From a virus, in the IMG/VR virus record IMGVR_UViG_3300037847_000441, positions 1 through 56,292 of that record: a stretch of 56,292 nt of DNA. One strand, written 5' to 3'. The notes beneath the pieces are model-generated. The model made no database searches. It was not told the DNA's origin and worked only from the letters and a program-made list of their open reading frames with translations. Every line of letters begins with the position of its first letter. Positions within the stretch are counted from its first letter, which is position 1. The translations under genes were made by a program, and so were the position numbers. Below are positions 29,947 to 38,441 of this stretch, one piece after another.

Positions 29947-31737
29947 ATGATTAAAGATGATATTACAATCTCTCCTGAGAGAGACAATCTTTTTGATGAG
30001 TTAGGGATCACTCGTCTCAAAGAGGCTTACATGATGGACGATGAGATCTCACCACAAGAGAGGTTTGCTTATGTATCTAGTTGTTTTGGTTCTGATAAAG
30101 AACATGCTCAAAGATTATATGAGTATGCTTCAAAACATTGGCTTTCGTATTCAACGCCTATACTATCGTATGGACGATCTAAACGTGGGCTTCCTATTTC
30201 TTGCTATCTTAATTATATTGATGATAGCTCTCAAGGGTTAGTGGAGAATTTAAGTGAGACTAATTGGCTTTCTATGCTTGGTGGTGGTGTTGGCGTTGGT
30301 TTTGGTATACGTTCATCCGATGATAAGTCCACCGGAGTTATGCCCCACCTCAAAATGTATGACGCATCCAGCCTAGCATACAGACAAGGTAGAACTCGTA
30401 GAGGTAGTTATGCTGCATATCTAGATATATCACATCCAGACATACTCATGTTTCTTGAGATGCGTAAACCAACTGGAGATCAAAACTTTCGTTGTCTTAA
30501 TATGCATCATGGTATTAATATATCAGATGAGTTTATGAGTGTTCTTGAACACTGCATGGTTAATCCATATGCTGATGATTCATGGGATCTAGTTGATCCG
30601 CATAGTAAAGAAGTACGTGATGTTGTTTCAGCTAAAGAACTTTGGCAACGGATACTTGAGATGCGTATGCAAACAGGTGAACCGTACCTACATTTTATAG
30701 ATAAGTCTAACGCTGAGATGCCAGCATGGTTAAAGCAGAAAGGTTTAAAAGTAAATCAATCTAATCTTTGCTCAGAGATTATTCTCCCTACATCAGAAGA
30801 CAGGACTGCCGTATGCTGCTTGTCATCTGTTAATTTAGAATACTTTGATGAGTGGTCAAAAGATAAAATGTTTTTACCAGATACTCTGGAGATGCTAGAT
30901 AATGTTTTGGAAAATTTTATTCTCAACGCTCCTGATACTATTCGTCGTGCTCGTTATAGTGCGAAACAAGAGCGCAGTGTCGGAGTGGGAGCACTTGGAT
31001 TTCACGCATATCTACAGAGCAAAGGTGTCCCATTTGATTGTGCGTTAGCTAAGTCTCACAACATTAGAATGTTTAAACATATTAGAGAAGGTTTAGATCA
31101 AGCTAATAGAAGTTTAGCTTTAGTGCGAGGTGAGGCTCCTGATGCTGTAGGTACAGGACTAAGGTGTAGTCATGTTATGGCTATTGCACCTAATGCTTCT
31201 AGCTCTATTATCATGGGCAATACTTCTCCATCAATAGAACCTTGGAGAGCTAATGCTTATAGACAAGATACTCTTAGTGGATCTTTCTTAAATAAAAACA
31301 AGTTCTTAGATAGTATTATTAAGACTAAGTGTGAAGAAGATACTAAGCTAAACTATGATCGCATCTGGTCTAGTATCATAGCTAATGATGGTTCTGTGCA
31401 GCATCTTAGATGCTTATCATCTGAAGAGAAAGAGATATTTAAAACAGCTATGGAAATAGATCAGAGGTGGGTAATAGAACACGCATCAGACAGACAACAA
31501 TACATTGACCAATCACAATCTCTTAATGTATTCTTTAGACCTGATGCTGAGATTAAGTACTTACATGCTATACACTACATGGCATGGAAGAAAGGACTAA
31601 AGACTATGTACTATTGTCGTTCAGAAAAGATTGGTAAGGCTGACAAAGTTAGTCGTAAGATTGAGAGACAGATTATTAATGAGTTAGATATGGAAGCATT
31701 GGCATCTGGGGATGAGTGCCTTGCTTGTGAAGGATAA
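29947..31737 (+). CDS. nrdA: Ribonucleotide reductase class I, alpha subunit
   Basis: 596 residues, all key residues visible. Redox Cys C86 (GLPISCYLN), the radical-site triad N273/C275/E277 (SNLCSEI), the partner redox Cys C290 (AVCCLSS), the radical-transfer pair Y555/Y556 (TMYYCRS), and C-terminal C591/C594 (CLACEG) for reduction by thioredoxin or glutaredoxin. The N-terminal ATP cone of long bacterial NrdA is absent, so the enzyme should lack dATP shut-off. It converts NDPs to dNDPs for phage replication, with NrdB encoded 1.1 kb downstream beyond an inserted endonuclease gene. Confidence 0.95.
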   Translation: MIKDDITISPERDNLFDELGITRLKEAYMMDDEISPQERFAYVSSCFGSDKEHAQRLYEYASKHWLSYSTPILSYGRSKRGLPISCYLNYIDDSSQGLVENLSETNWLSMLGGGVGVGFGIRSSDDKSTGVMPHLKMYDASSLAYRQGRTRRGSYAAYLDISHPDILMFLEMRKPTGDQNFRCLNMHHGINISDEFMSVLEHCMVNPYADDSWDLVDPHSKEVRDVVSAKELWQRILEMRMQTGEPYLHFIDKSNAEMPAWLKQKGLKVNQSNLCSEIILPTSEDRTAVCCLSSVNLEYFDEWSKDKMFLPDTLEMLDNVLENFILNAPDTIRRARYSAKQERSVGVGALGFHAYLQSKGVPFDCALAKSHNIRMFKHIREGLDQANRSLALVRGEAPDAVGTGLRCSHVMAIAPNASSSIIMGNTSPSIEPWRANAYRQDTLSGSFLNKNKFLDSIIKTKCEEDTKLNYDRIWSSIIANDGSVQHLRCLSSEEKEIFKTAMEIDQRWVIEHASDRQQYIDQSQSLNVFFRPDAEIKYLHAIHYMAWKKGLKTMYYCRSEKIGKADKVSRKIERQIINELDMEALASGDECLACEG

Positions 31738-31747
31738 GGAGATTACT

Positions 31748-32305
31748 ATGGAACTTACTGCTGAAATAGTTAGAGAATTATTATACTATAATCCTAATAC
31801 TGGAAAACTTTTTTGGAAAGAAAGATCTCTAAAATATTTTAAAAGTGAACGTTTCGCACGTAGATGGAACACTAGATATGCTGGTAAGGAAGCATTTATT
31901 ACTAAAGAGAAAGACTATAGCTCAAAACATGGAAGAATTAGAAGAAAAGTAGGTACAATTTTTGAAATAAAATATTACGCACATCGTATAATTTGGCTAC
32001 ATTACTATGGTTGTTGGCCTAAAGATCAAATAGATCACATTAATCATGATGCAACTGATAATAGAATAATAAATCTTAGAGAAGTATCTGGTTTTGAAAA
32101 TCAAAAAAATAGAACACTTCAAAAAAATAGTACAACTGGATATACTGGAGTGACATGGCATAAAACTAACAAGAAATATACAGCACGTATTAAGGTTAAT
32201 AACAAGGATATCCACTTAGGAAGTTATGATAATTTAGAGGAAGCAATAAAAGCTAGAGAACTAGCAAATATAAATTATAATTTTCACCCTAATCATGGTA
32301 AATAG
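31748..32305 (+). CDS. HNH endonuclease with AP2 domain (homing-type)
   Basis: 185 residues from ATG 31748 behind AAGGAG. HNH_3-type core QIDHINHDATDNRIINLREV (central His/Asn residues) followed by NQKN, then a C-terminal AP2-like DNA-binding domain (TGVTWHKTNKKYTARIKV, LGSYDNLEEAIKAR). This combination is typical of free-standing phage homing endonucleases. It sits precisely between nrdA and nrdB, a known hot spot for such elements. It is a selfish mobile gene rather than part of the RNR. Confidence 0.85.
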   Translation: MELTAEIVRELLYYNPNTGKLFWKERSLKYFKSERFARRWNTRYAGKEAFITKEKDYSSKHGRIRRKVGTIFEIKYYAHRIIWLHYYGCWPKDQIDHINHDATDNRIINLREVSGFENQKNRTLQKNSTTGYTGVTWHKTNKKYTARIKVNNKDIHLGSYDNLEEAIKARELANINYNFHPNHGK

Positions 32306-32307
32306 TT

Positions 32308-32601
32308 ATGGCTAAATTTATAATTATTATTGTAATGTTCTTTCCAAACTTTAATGATTATCTAGATGGTAATACGTTTATCGTTAGTCATAAACACGAC
32401 AAAGAATTAGTGTTTGAAACTCAGGTAGAATGTTTTGAATTTGTTACAGAAAACATTAGCGATCTAGTATTGTTTGGTGAGCAGACTTACAGTCACATAG
32501 AGGGTGCAGAAGTAAGTGAGTTTCTCTGTGTGACTAAAGAAGAATCTAAAGAGTTTGAAAAAATAGAGAAAGAAGATAGAGAGGAGGGGGTTGATACGTG
32601 A
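32308..32601 (+). CDS. Hypothetical protein with hydrophobic N-terminus (97 aa)
   Basis: MAKFIIIIVMFFPNFNDYLD may be a signal peptide or short anchor; the rest is acidic (ELVFETQVECFEFVTENISD) and ends with a Glu/Lys-rich tail. Two Cys (in VECFEF and FLCVT) could form a disulphide if exported. Lies between the HNH gene and nrdB. Function unknown. Confidence 0.6.
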   Translation: MAKFIIIIVMFFPNFNDYLDGNTFIVSHKHDKELVFETQVECFEFVTENISDLVLFGEQTYSHIEGAEVSEFLCVTKEESKEFEKIEKEDREEGVDT

Positions 32602-32894
32602 TTAAGTACATAGGAAGTTGTTGGATGTCTATAATGGACAATAGATACAACCCACTAAGTAATATACCAAGTATGTCAGTTAGACACATGATAATGCAAG
32701 TTCTAGCATGGATGTGGTGTATTATATTTAGTATTTATGTTGGATCTTTTGTCGTATTTGGTATATCTGCAATAGCACATATATTATTAATAGCAGGTCT
32801 ATTTATAACTGCTATAACTTTTAAGTTAGCAAAAGATAAACCTGAGATATTTACAGGTGGTTTAGGAAGAGCAAAAGGGGGCGAACATGAATAA
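32598..32894 (+). CDS. Two-span membrane protein (98 aa)
   Basis: The N-terminal segment NPLSNIPSMSVRHMIMQVLA precedes two hydrophobic helices (about residues 32-55 and 60-76), then a short basic Gly-rich tail (GGLGRAKGGEHE). Overlaps both neighbours. The arrangement resembles small inner-membrane proteins often seen near nrd genes in marine phages (impression only). Function unknown. Confidence 0.6.
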   Translation: MIKYIGSCWMSIMDNRYNPLSNIPSMSVRHMIMQVLAWMWCIIFSIYVGSFVVFGISAIAHILLIAGLFITAITFKLAKDKPEIFTGGLGRAKGGEHE

Positions 32895-33858
32895 ATTAAA
32901 ACTTCAAGATGAACGAGAATACTTTAAACCTTTTCACTATCCTTGGGCTTATGATGCGTGGCTCAAGCATGAGCAATCTCATTGGTTACACACAGAAGTA
33001 CCAATGCTTGAAGATGTTAAAGATTGGAAAAACAAACTAACTACAGAAGAGAAATATTTTCTTACTAATATATTTAGATTCTTTACACAGTCAGACATAG
33101 ATGTGTCTGGTGGTTATGTAGAAAATTATCTACCACATTTTCCACAACCAGAAGTGCGTATGATGCTCACTGGTTTCTGTGCTAGAGAAGCACTTCATGT
33201 AGCAGCATACTCTCACTTGATTGAATCACTTGGTATGCCAGAAAGCACATACAACGAGTTCAATGAATACGAGGCTATGCGAGACAAACATGAGTTCTTC
33301 AAGTATCATGTATCAAAAGATAACATGCCTATACCTTTGCAGATTGCAGCTATCTCTGCATTTACAGAGGGACTAGCATTGTTCTCTTCTTTTATTATGT
33401 TGTTAAACTTTCCTAGACATGGTAAGATGAAGGGCATGGGACAGATAGTTACATGGTCTATCGTAGATGAAACACAACATGCAGAAGGTATGATCAAACT
33501 TTTCAGAACTTATGTTGAAGAAAATCGGGAGGTTTGGAATGACAAAACAAAGTCAGAAATCTATAAAACGGCAACTAAGATGGTTGAACTGGAAGATAAA
33601 TTTGTCGATCTTGCGTTTAAGATGGGTGCGATTGATGGTCTTAGTCCGTCAGAAGTTAAGGAATATATTCGGTATATAGCAGATCGTAGGCTTATATCTA
33701 TGGGTATGAAAGGTATCTTCAAAGTAAAAACTAACCCACTACCTTGGGTAGAGACTATGATCAACGCTCCTACTCATACAAACTTCTTTGAGAACAGAGC
33801 TACAGACTACGCTAAAGGTGCATTACAAGGAGATTGGTCAGATGTTTGGGCAAACTAA
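32887..33858 (+). CDS. nrdB: Ribonucleotide reductase class I, beta subunit
   Basis: 323 residues with a complete diiron site: D70 (QSDID), E101 and H104 (AREALH), E161 (TEG), E195 and H198 (DETQH). The radical Tyr is Y108 (HVAAYSH), four residues after His as in E. coli NrdB, so this is a tyrosyl-radical class Ia-type subunit. It makes and holds the radical used by NrdA. Starts 8 bases before the end of the membrane-protein gene. Confidence 0.94.
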   Translation: MNKLKLQDEREYFKPFHYPWAYDAWLKHEQSHWLHTEVPMLEDVKDWKNKLTTEEKYFLTNIFRFFTQSDIDVSGGYVENYLPHFPQPEVRMMLTGFCAREALHVAAYSHLIESLGMPESTYNEFNEYEAMRDKHEFFKYHVSKDNMPIPLQIAAISAFTEGLALFSSFIMLLNFPRHGKMKGMGQIVTWSIVDETQHAEGMIKLFRTYVEENREVWNDKTKSEIYKTATKMVELEDKFVDLAFKMGAIDGLSPSEVKEYIRYIADRRLISMGMKGIFKVKTNPLPWVETMINAPTHTNFFENRATDYAKGALQGDWSDVWAN

Positions 33859-34075
33859 AGAACACTTACAAGAAGTAAAAATGTCTTATTGGAAACACTT
33901 TTGGTTTGCATTAAGTATGATTCCTTATCTATTTTTTGCTATGATATTTTCAATAATACATGCAATAGTGCCGGGACTTTTTTCAGAAACTACAAGTGCT
34001 ATTATTGATGAGTTAAGATTTAAACTATCTAAAAATAAAATAGCTGATACAGTGCCAAGTAAAAAAAGTTCTTGA
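33842..34075 (+). CDS. Small membrane protein, DUF6356-like (77 aa)
   Basis: Start at ATG 33842 (MFGQTKEHLQEVKMSYWKHF) with AAGGAG about 9 bases upstream inside the nrdB end; the longer frame has no ribosome site. SYWKHFWFALSMIPYLFFAM followed by IIHAIVPGLFSETTSAIIDE contains one or two membrane helices and the HA-x-x-P-G-LF pattern that I associate with DUF6356. Function unknown. Confidence 0.6.
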   Translation: MFGQTKEHLQEVKMSYWKHFWFALSMIPYLFFAMIFSIIHAIVPGLFSETTSAIIDELRFKLSKNKIADTVPSKKSS

Positions 34076-34100
34076 CAAATGGGTTATAATATAGTATAAT
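34072..34100 (+). promoter_or_regulatory. Consensus sigma70 promoter for hsp20
   Basis: TTGACA (34072-34077), exactly 17 bases, TATAAT (34095-34100): a perfect consensus promoter. A second TATAAT lies at 34085-34090. It drives only the small heat-shock gene, which is followed by a terminator. The best promoter found in the window. Confidence 0.85.
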
Positions 34101-34156
34101 ATATGGGTGATGCTAATAATAGATCACATTAACTAAGCTTAATAAAGGAGTTAATT

Positions 34157-34579
34157 ATGTTTCCATATACAGATTCAATGGTAAAAAACTTTTTAGAAAA
34201 CTCAATAGGATTTGATAGTCTGTTATACGGTCTGAAAGAGCAGACCACTCAGTATCCACCTTATGATATTGTTAAACACTCTGATACTTCCTATGAGATT
34301 ACACTAGCACTTGCTGGTCTTTCTAAAGAAGACATTTCTGTAATACAAGAAAAAAATAATGTTACTATATCTAATAATAAAAAAGTAGATGATGTAGGTG
34401 CTACTGTAGATAAAAAATATATACATAAAGGTATTGCTAAAAGACCATTTACAAAGAAGTTCTCACTACTACAAAATGCCATTGTAAGTGATGTATCTTT
34501 TGAGGATGGTCTGTTAACATTACACATTAACATTGTAGTTCCTGAAGAAGAGAAACCCAAACAAATAGAAATACAATAG
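34157..34579 (+). CDS. Small heat-shock protein (Hsp20/alpha-crystallin)
   Basis: 140 residues. The N-terminal arm (FPYTDSMVKNFLENSIGFDS) is followed by the alpha-crystallin domain (SYEITLALAGLSKEDISVIQ, YIHKGIAKRPFTKKFSL, VSDVSFEDGLLTLHINIVVP) and a C-terminal I-E-I motif used for oligomer contacts. It resembles IbpA and the Hsp20-like proteins of cyanophages. An ATP-independent holdase, probably protecting phage or host proteins during infection. AAGGAG before the ATG, a consensus promoter upstream and a terminator right after indicate strong independent expression. Confidence 0.92.
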   Translation: MFPYTDSMVKNFLENSIGFDSLLYGLKEQTTQYPPYDIVKHSDTSYEITLALAGLSKEDISVIQEKNNVTISNNKKVDDVGATVDKKYIHKGIAKRPFTKKFSLLQNAIVSDVSFEDGLLTLHINIVVPEEEKPKQIEIQ

Positions 34580-34586
34580 AACTATG

Positions 34587-34615
34587 GAGGGGTGGGTAAA
34601 ACCACCTCTCTTTTT
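34587..34615 (+). terminator. Intrinsic terminator after hsp20
   Basis: GAGGGGTGG (34587-34595) pairs with CCACCTCTC (34602-34610), loop GTAAAA, followed by TTTTT. Nine pairs, one G-T. A textbook rho-independent terminator 7 bases after the stop codon. Confidence 0.85.
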
Positions 34616-34626
34616 CTGGAGAAACC

Positions 34627-35397
34627 ATGAGAAAAGCACCTAACACAGTTTACATAGGCTATGATCCTAAAGAACAAGTAGCCTATGATGTTTTAAAATT
34701 TACGATAGAACGTATCTCTGTTGAGAATGTTCGTATAGTTCCTATAAAAAAAGATATTTTAGAACTTAATGGTATGTATACAAGGACATATACTACTGTT
34801 GATGGACAACAGATAGATGATATAGATAAAAAACCTTTTTCTAGTGAGTTTAGTTTTACACGTTTTCTTGTACCAGCCATGAACATGTATGAGGGTTGGG
34901 CATTATACATGGACTGTGACATGTATCCACGTATAGATATTAATAATTTATTTGAAGAATATAATTTAGACTATTATCCTTTATATTGTGTAAAACATAA
35001 ATATGAACCGGGTGATGGTTTTAAAATGGATGGCAGAGTTCAACAAAACTATCGTAGAAAAAACTGGTCTAGTTTTATTCTTTGGAATTGTAGTCATCCT
35101 CTCAATAAAAATTTAACACCAGAAGTTGTTAATACTCAGACAGGCCAGTGGCTTCATGCTTTTGGTTGGTTGCCAGACAAAGAAGCTGACATTGGTTCTA
35201 TACACGAAGAATGGAACTGGTTAGACAACCACTCACCTGAAGAGATTGAAGCTAAGAATGTACACTTTACTACAGGTGGTCCTTGGTTTAAAGGATGGAC
35301 TTCTAGTAGAAAAATTGATGGTCAGTATGCAGCAGAATGGAACGCTGATTACACTTACCTTGCAGGAACAGGACAGATAAAACCTTATGAAATATAA
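34627..35397 (+). CDS. Glycosyltransferase-like protein (GT-A fold)
   Basis: 256 residues. VYIGYDPKEQVAYDVLKFTI at the N-terminus, then LVPAMNMYEGWALYMDCDMY with a D-x-D metal/nucleotide-sugar motif (D96, D98). GQWLHAFGWLPD and a C-terminal HFTTGGPWFKGW follow. This resembles GT8-like transferases common in marine phages and large viruses. It probably adds a sugar from an activated donor to a virion or host surface target. It is the first gene after the hsp20 terminator and overlaps the fusion gene by 11 bases, so the two are co-translated. Confidence 0.78.
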   Translation: MRKAPNTVYIGYDPKEQVAYDVLKFTIERISVENVRIVPIKKDILELNGMYTRTYTTVDGQQIDDIDKKPFSSEFSFTRFLVPAMNMYEGWALYMDCDMYPRIDINNLFEEYNLDYYPLYCVKHKYEPGDGFKMDGRVQQNYRRKNWSSFILWNCSHPLNKNLTPEVVNTQTGQWLHAFGWLPDKEADIGSIHEEWNWLDNHSPEEIEAKNVHFTTGGPWFKGWTSSRKIDGQYAAEWNADYTYLAGTGQIKPYEI

Positions 35398-37768
35398 AGT
35401 AGTTACATGTTTTGATGAAACATTACTAAAACTTAATGGATCAAAACTAATAGAGCAGTTTGCCTCAAGCTGGCAACCTAGCATAGATTTTCATTGTTAT
35501 TATTATAATTTAGATTTATCTAATTATTCTTTACCTAAGAAAAAGAATATTTATTATCATAATCTAAATGATATAGATGGCTTCTCTGAGTTTATGGAGC
35601 GTAATAAAACTCATGATGGTACAGAGGGCGGCAGTGTTCAGTATAATTCTATCATTGATGTTACATCAGAGGGACCAAAAGTATTTGCCATAAGTGAAGA
35701 GGCATTTAAAGATAACGACTCTTGGTTGTTTTGGTTAGATGCTAACTGCTGCACAGTAAGAGACATAAGATTAAATAGTTTAAAAGCTATCTTTAGTGAT
35801 GACTCTAATGCATTGTCCCTAGCTTTAGTTGAGCATAGAAATCATTTTGCTGGTTTTAATTTACAAAGCCAATCTGTTGTAGAACTTCTTGCAGACGTAA
35901 AAGGAGCGTATATTACAGATAGATTTACAGATTATAGAGAGTGGGGATTTAACTTTATACTAGGTTCAATACTACCTCTCTACCAAGCACGAGGTTTAAA
36001 TTATAAATTATTTACAGAAAATGGTATTAGTGTATTAAATAATTTATTCGTAGATTTACGTGACCCTGCATCTAGAAAACTTAGAGATGCAAAAGGTAAT
36101 AGAATAGTTCCTCTATCTGATAAAGAAACATCACCAGATATCTTACCGGGAAGATACAAACAACTTGCAGATATAGTTAGGCACTACAAACCACAGACTA
36201 TCTTAGAGACAGGAACATGGAATGGCGGTAGAGCTATAGAGATGTCTCTTGCTGCTTTTGAAAAGTCAGATAAAGTTCACTACATTGGTTATGATTTATT
36301 TGAAGATGCTACACCAGAGATAGATCAAGAAGAGTTTAACTCTAAAGCTCACAATACTTTAGCTGCTGTTGAAGCTAGACTAACAGAGTTTCAAGAGTTT
36401 GTTAAAAAAGAAAGACAAAAAGATTTTAGTTTTGAGTTAACTAAGGGTAATGTTAAAGATGTACTCAATATTAAAGCAGATAATGATATTGATTTTGCTC
36501 TCATTGGTAGTGGTAATAGCTTCAATACTGTAGAGTATGAATATAATACTTTAAAAGATATACCTGTTGTTGTTGCAGATCATTACTTTACAAAAGATGA
36601 AGCAGAAGAAATACCACCTGATGCCTATCAAGGTGTCAACCAAGTATTTAAAGCTGTCCCTACAAAAAAAGTAGAGACAGATGAAGTACCAGACGTAGAT
36701 GGATGGGTTACATTTGATGATGCAGCTACCACTAGAAAATATGTGCTTCCCTCTAGTGATAGAGTTCTTGGCGGTGGCACTACACACTTAGCTGTATTCT
36801 TACATGATCCTGATTTAAAAGATCTTCCAGAAGATGTTAAACGTGTTCCTATCGTAGTTCATCCTAGAGATTGTGTACCTAAAGATTATATTGTAAGTAA
36901 TATACAAACCAATATAAAAATGATAGGAGAAGACAACTGGGTATCTAAACACCCTCCTCATAGAGAAGTGGGTATTGTTGTATCTGCTGGCCCCTACTTA
37001 GATTGTGTAGCTCTAAAAGAGTTTATGCACACATATTTAGCAAGAGGTATTAGACCTAAAATACTAGCTGTTAAACATGCTTATCCTACTCTATTAAAGA
37101 ATGGTATAATACCGTGGGGATGTATTGTTCTAGATCCTCGTTCAATAGAAGGTAAGAGCACACACAATATTGTGCGTAAAGATTTGTTTAAAGATATAAA
37201 TAAAGAAACTTTATTCTTTGTTGCCTCTATGACAGATCCCTCTGTTACTAAACATATTAGAGATGGTAATGGTAAAATATGGGGATGGCATGCTTTTACA
37301 GACTTCATGAGACAAGAACAAGAACGAGGCACACAGATAATAAATCAAACTGTGCAGCTTAACGAAGAGTTAGGTATACCGCAAGGTGCTACATTAATTA
37401 CAGGTGGCACTTGTGCGGCTATGCGTGGTATTGGCTTAATGCACACGATGGGCTTTAGAGAGATACATCTCTTTGGCTTTGATTGCTGTCGTGAAGAACC
37501 AACAGCAGAAGAAAAGACAGAAACTACAGGTGATATAGAGGGTGGTGAAACACCTAAACCTAAATATATACAGGTCAATGTAGGAGACGTTACTTACTGG
37601 ACTACAGGTGAGCTTTTAGCTATGGCGCAAGACTGTGAAAAAGTATTTGATGATCCCGGTCTTGACGGTGTATTAGAGTTTCATGGTGAAAATACAATGA
37701 TATCAGCCTTGTGGGATATTAAACAAAGTAAGGAGAAGCGTCCAGCGTTTAAAGATTATTATGATTGA
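35387..37768 (+). CDS. Three-domain fusion: glycosyltransferase-like, SAM methyltransferase, DUF115
   Basis: 793 residues. Residues 1 to about 230 look like a glycosyltransferase-type domain (YKVVTCFDETLLKLNGSKLI; WLFWLDANCC in the place of D-x-D). About 250-440 is a class I methyltransferase-like domain with the SAM loop ILETGTWNGG (near 272) and YIGYDLFED. About 525-780 is a DUF115 (Maf/MptE-like) domain, shown by VVSAGPYLDC and ITGGTCAAMRGIGLMHTMG followed by FGFDCC. DUF115 proteins include Maf factors for flagellin glycosylation. All three domains seem intact. I infer a protein- or glycan-modifying enzyme; substrate unknown. Confidence 0.72.
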   Translation: MKYKVVTCFDETLLKLNGSKLIEQFASSWQPSIDFHCYYYNLDLSNYSLPKKKNIYYHNLNDIDGFSEFMERNKTHDGTEGGSVQYNSIIDVTSEGPKVFAISEEAFKDNDSWLFWLDANCCTVRDIRLNSLKAIFSDDSNALSLALVEHRNHFAGFNLQSQSVVELLADVKGAYITDRFTDYREWGFNFILGSILPLYQARGLNYKLFTENGISVLNNLFVDLRDPASRKLRDAKGNRIVPLSDKETSPDILPGRYKQLADIVRHYKPQTILETGTWNGGRAIEMSLAAFEKSDKVHYIGYDLFEDATPEIDQEEFNSKAHNTLAAVEARLTEFQEFVKKERQKDFSFELTKGNVKDVLNIKADNDIDFALIGSGNSFNTVEYEYNTLKDIPVVVADHYFTKDEAEEIPPDAYQGVNQVFKAVPTKKVETDEVPDVDGWVTFDDAATTRKYVLPSSDRVLGGGTTHLAVFLHDPDLKDLPEDVKRVPIVVHPRDCVPKDYIVSNIQTNIKMIGEDNWVSKHPPHREVGIVVSAGPYLDCVALKEFMHTYLARGIRPKILAVKHAYPTLLKNGIIPWGCIVLDPRSIEGKSTHNIVRKDLFKDINKETLFFVASMTDPSVTKHIRDGNGKIWGWHAFTDFMRQEQERGTQIINQTVQLNEELGIPQGATLITGGTCAAMRGIGLMHTMGFREIHLFGFDCCREEPTAEEKTETTGDIEGGETPKPKYIQVNVGDVTYWTTGELLAMAQDCEKVFDDPGLDGVLEFHGENTMISALWDIKQSKEKRPAFKDYYD

Positions 37769-38441
37769 ATATAATGAAGAATATAGTAGAGATAATACAT
37801 CTCAAAGATATAAAGATCTACTAAAAGAATATGAAAAGTTACATGCATATAGTGAAGGTATGTTTAACGGTAGAAGTTTAGTAAGATTTGCTGGACCACT
37901 TGAACAAATAATTAACAAACATAAGTGTGAAACACTGCTAGATTATGGTTGTGGTAAAGGACATCCTTACACAGATAAGTTTCATACAGTTCCTGACTCT
38001 GATTTCTTAGATAAACCAATACATGAGTTTTGGGGTATAAAAGATATCACTTTGTATGATCCCGGTGAAGAAGAACATAGTAAGTTACCAACTGGTGTTT
38101 ATGATATTGTAATATGCACTGATGTTTTAGAACATGTGCCACATCAAGATCTTACTTGGGTTATTGATGAGATATTTAAATACTCTACAAACGTAGTATT
38201 TCTTAACATATGTTGTCTACCTGCTATGAAACATTTCCCTAATGGTGAGAATGTTCATGTATCATTATATCCTGTTGAAGAATGGCTGCAATTTATTGCT
38301 AGATTATCTATGGATTATCCATATCTAACTATCTATGTTTATGCAGATGATGAAGATAATGATAAGAAGCGTTTAAATGCTTATAAAATAATACCAAGAC
38401 CTACAATTATACCATTAAAAACTAAGCCTAAAAAAGAATGA
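37761..38441 (+). CDS. SAM-dependent methyltransferase
   Basis: 226 residues. LLDYGCGKGHPY (about residues 60-71) is the SAM-binding glycine loop, and YDIVICTDVLEHVPHQDL is the following acidic/hydrophobic motif of Methyltransf_11/12-type enzymes. The start overlaps the fusion gene by 8 bases and the stop overlaps the SET gene, so four genes form one coupled cassette. No DNA-methylase motif (DPPY) is present, so small-molecule, sugar or protein methylation is more likely. Confidence 0.82.
   Translation: MIEYNEEYSRDNTSQRYKDLLKEYEKLHAYSEGMFNGRSLVRFAGPLEQIINKHKCETLLDYGCGKGHPYTDKFHTVPDSDFLDKPIHEFWGIKDITLYDPGEEEHSKLPTGVYDIVICTDVLEHVPHQDLTWVIDEIFKYSTNVVFLNICCLPAMKHFPNGENVHVSLYPVEEWLQFIARLSMDYPYLTIYVYADDEDNDKKRLNAYKIIPRPTIIPLKTKPKKE

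Noticed and set aside
31712-31747. Longer N-terminus for the HNH/AP2 gene
   Set aside because: The extra residues lie inside the end of nrdA and lack a ribosome site; ATG 31748 is preceded by AAGGAG at good spacing.
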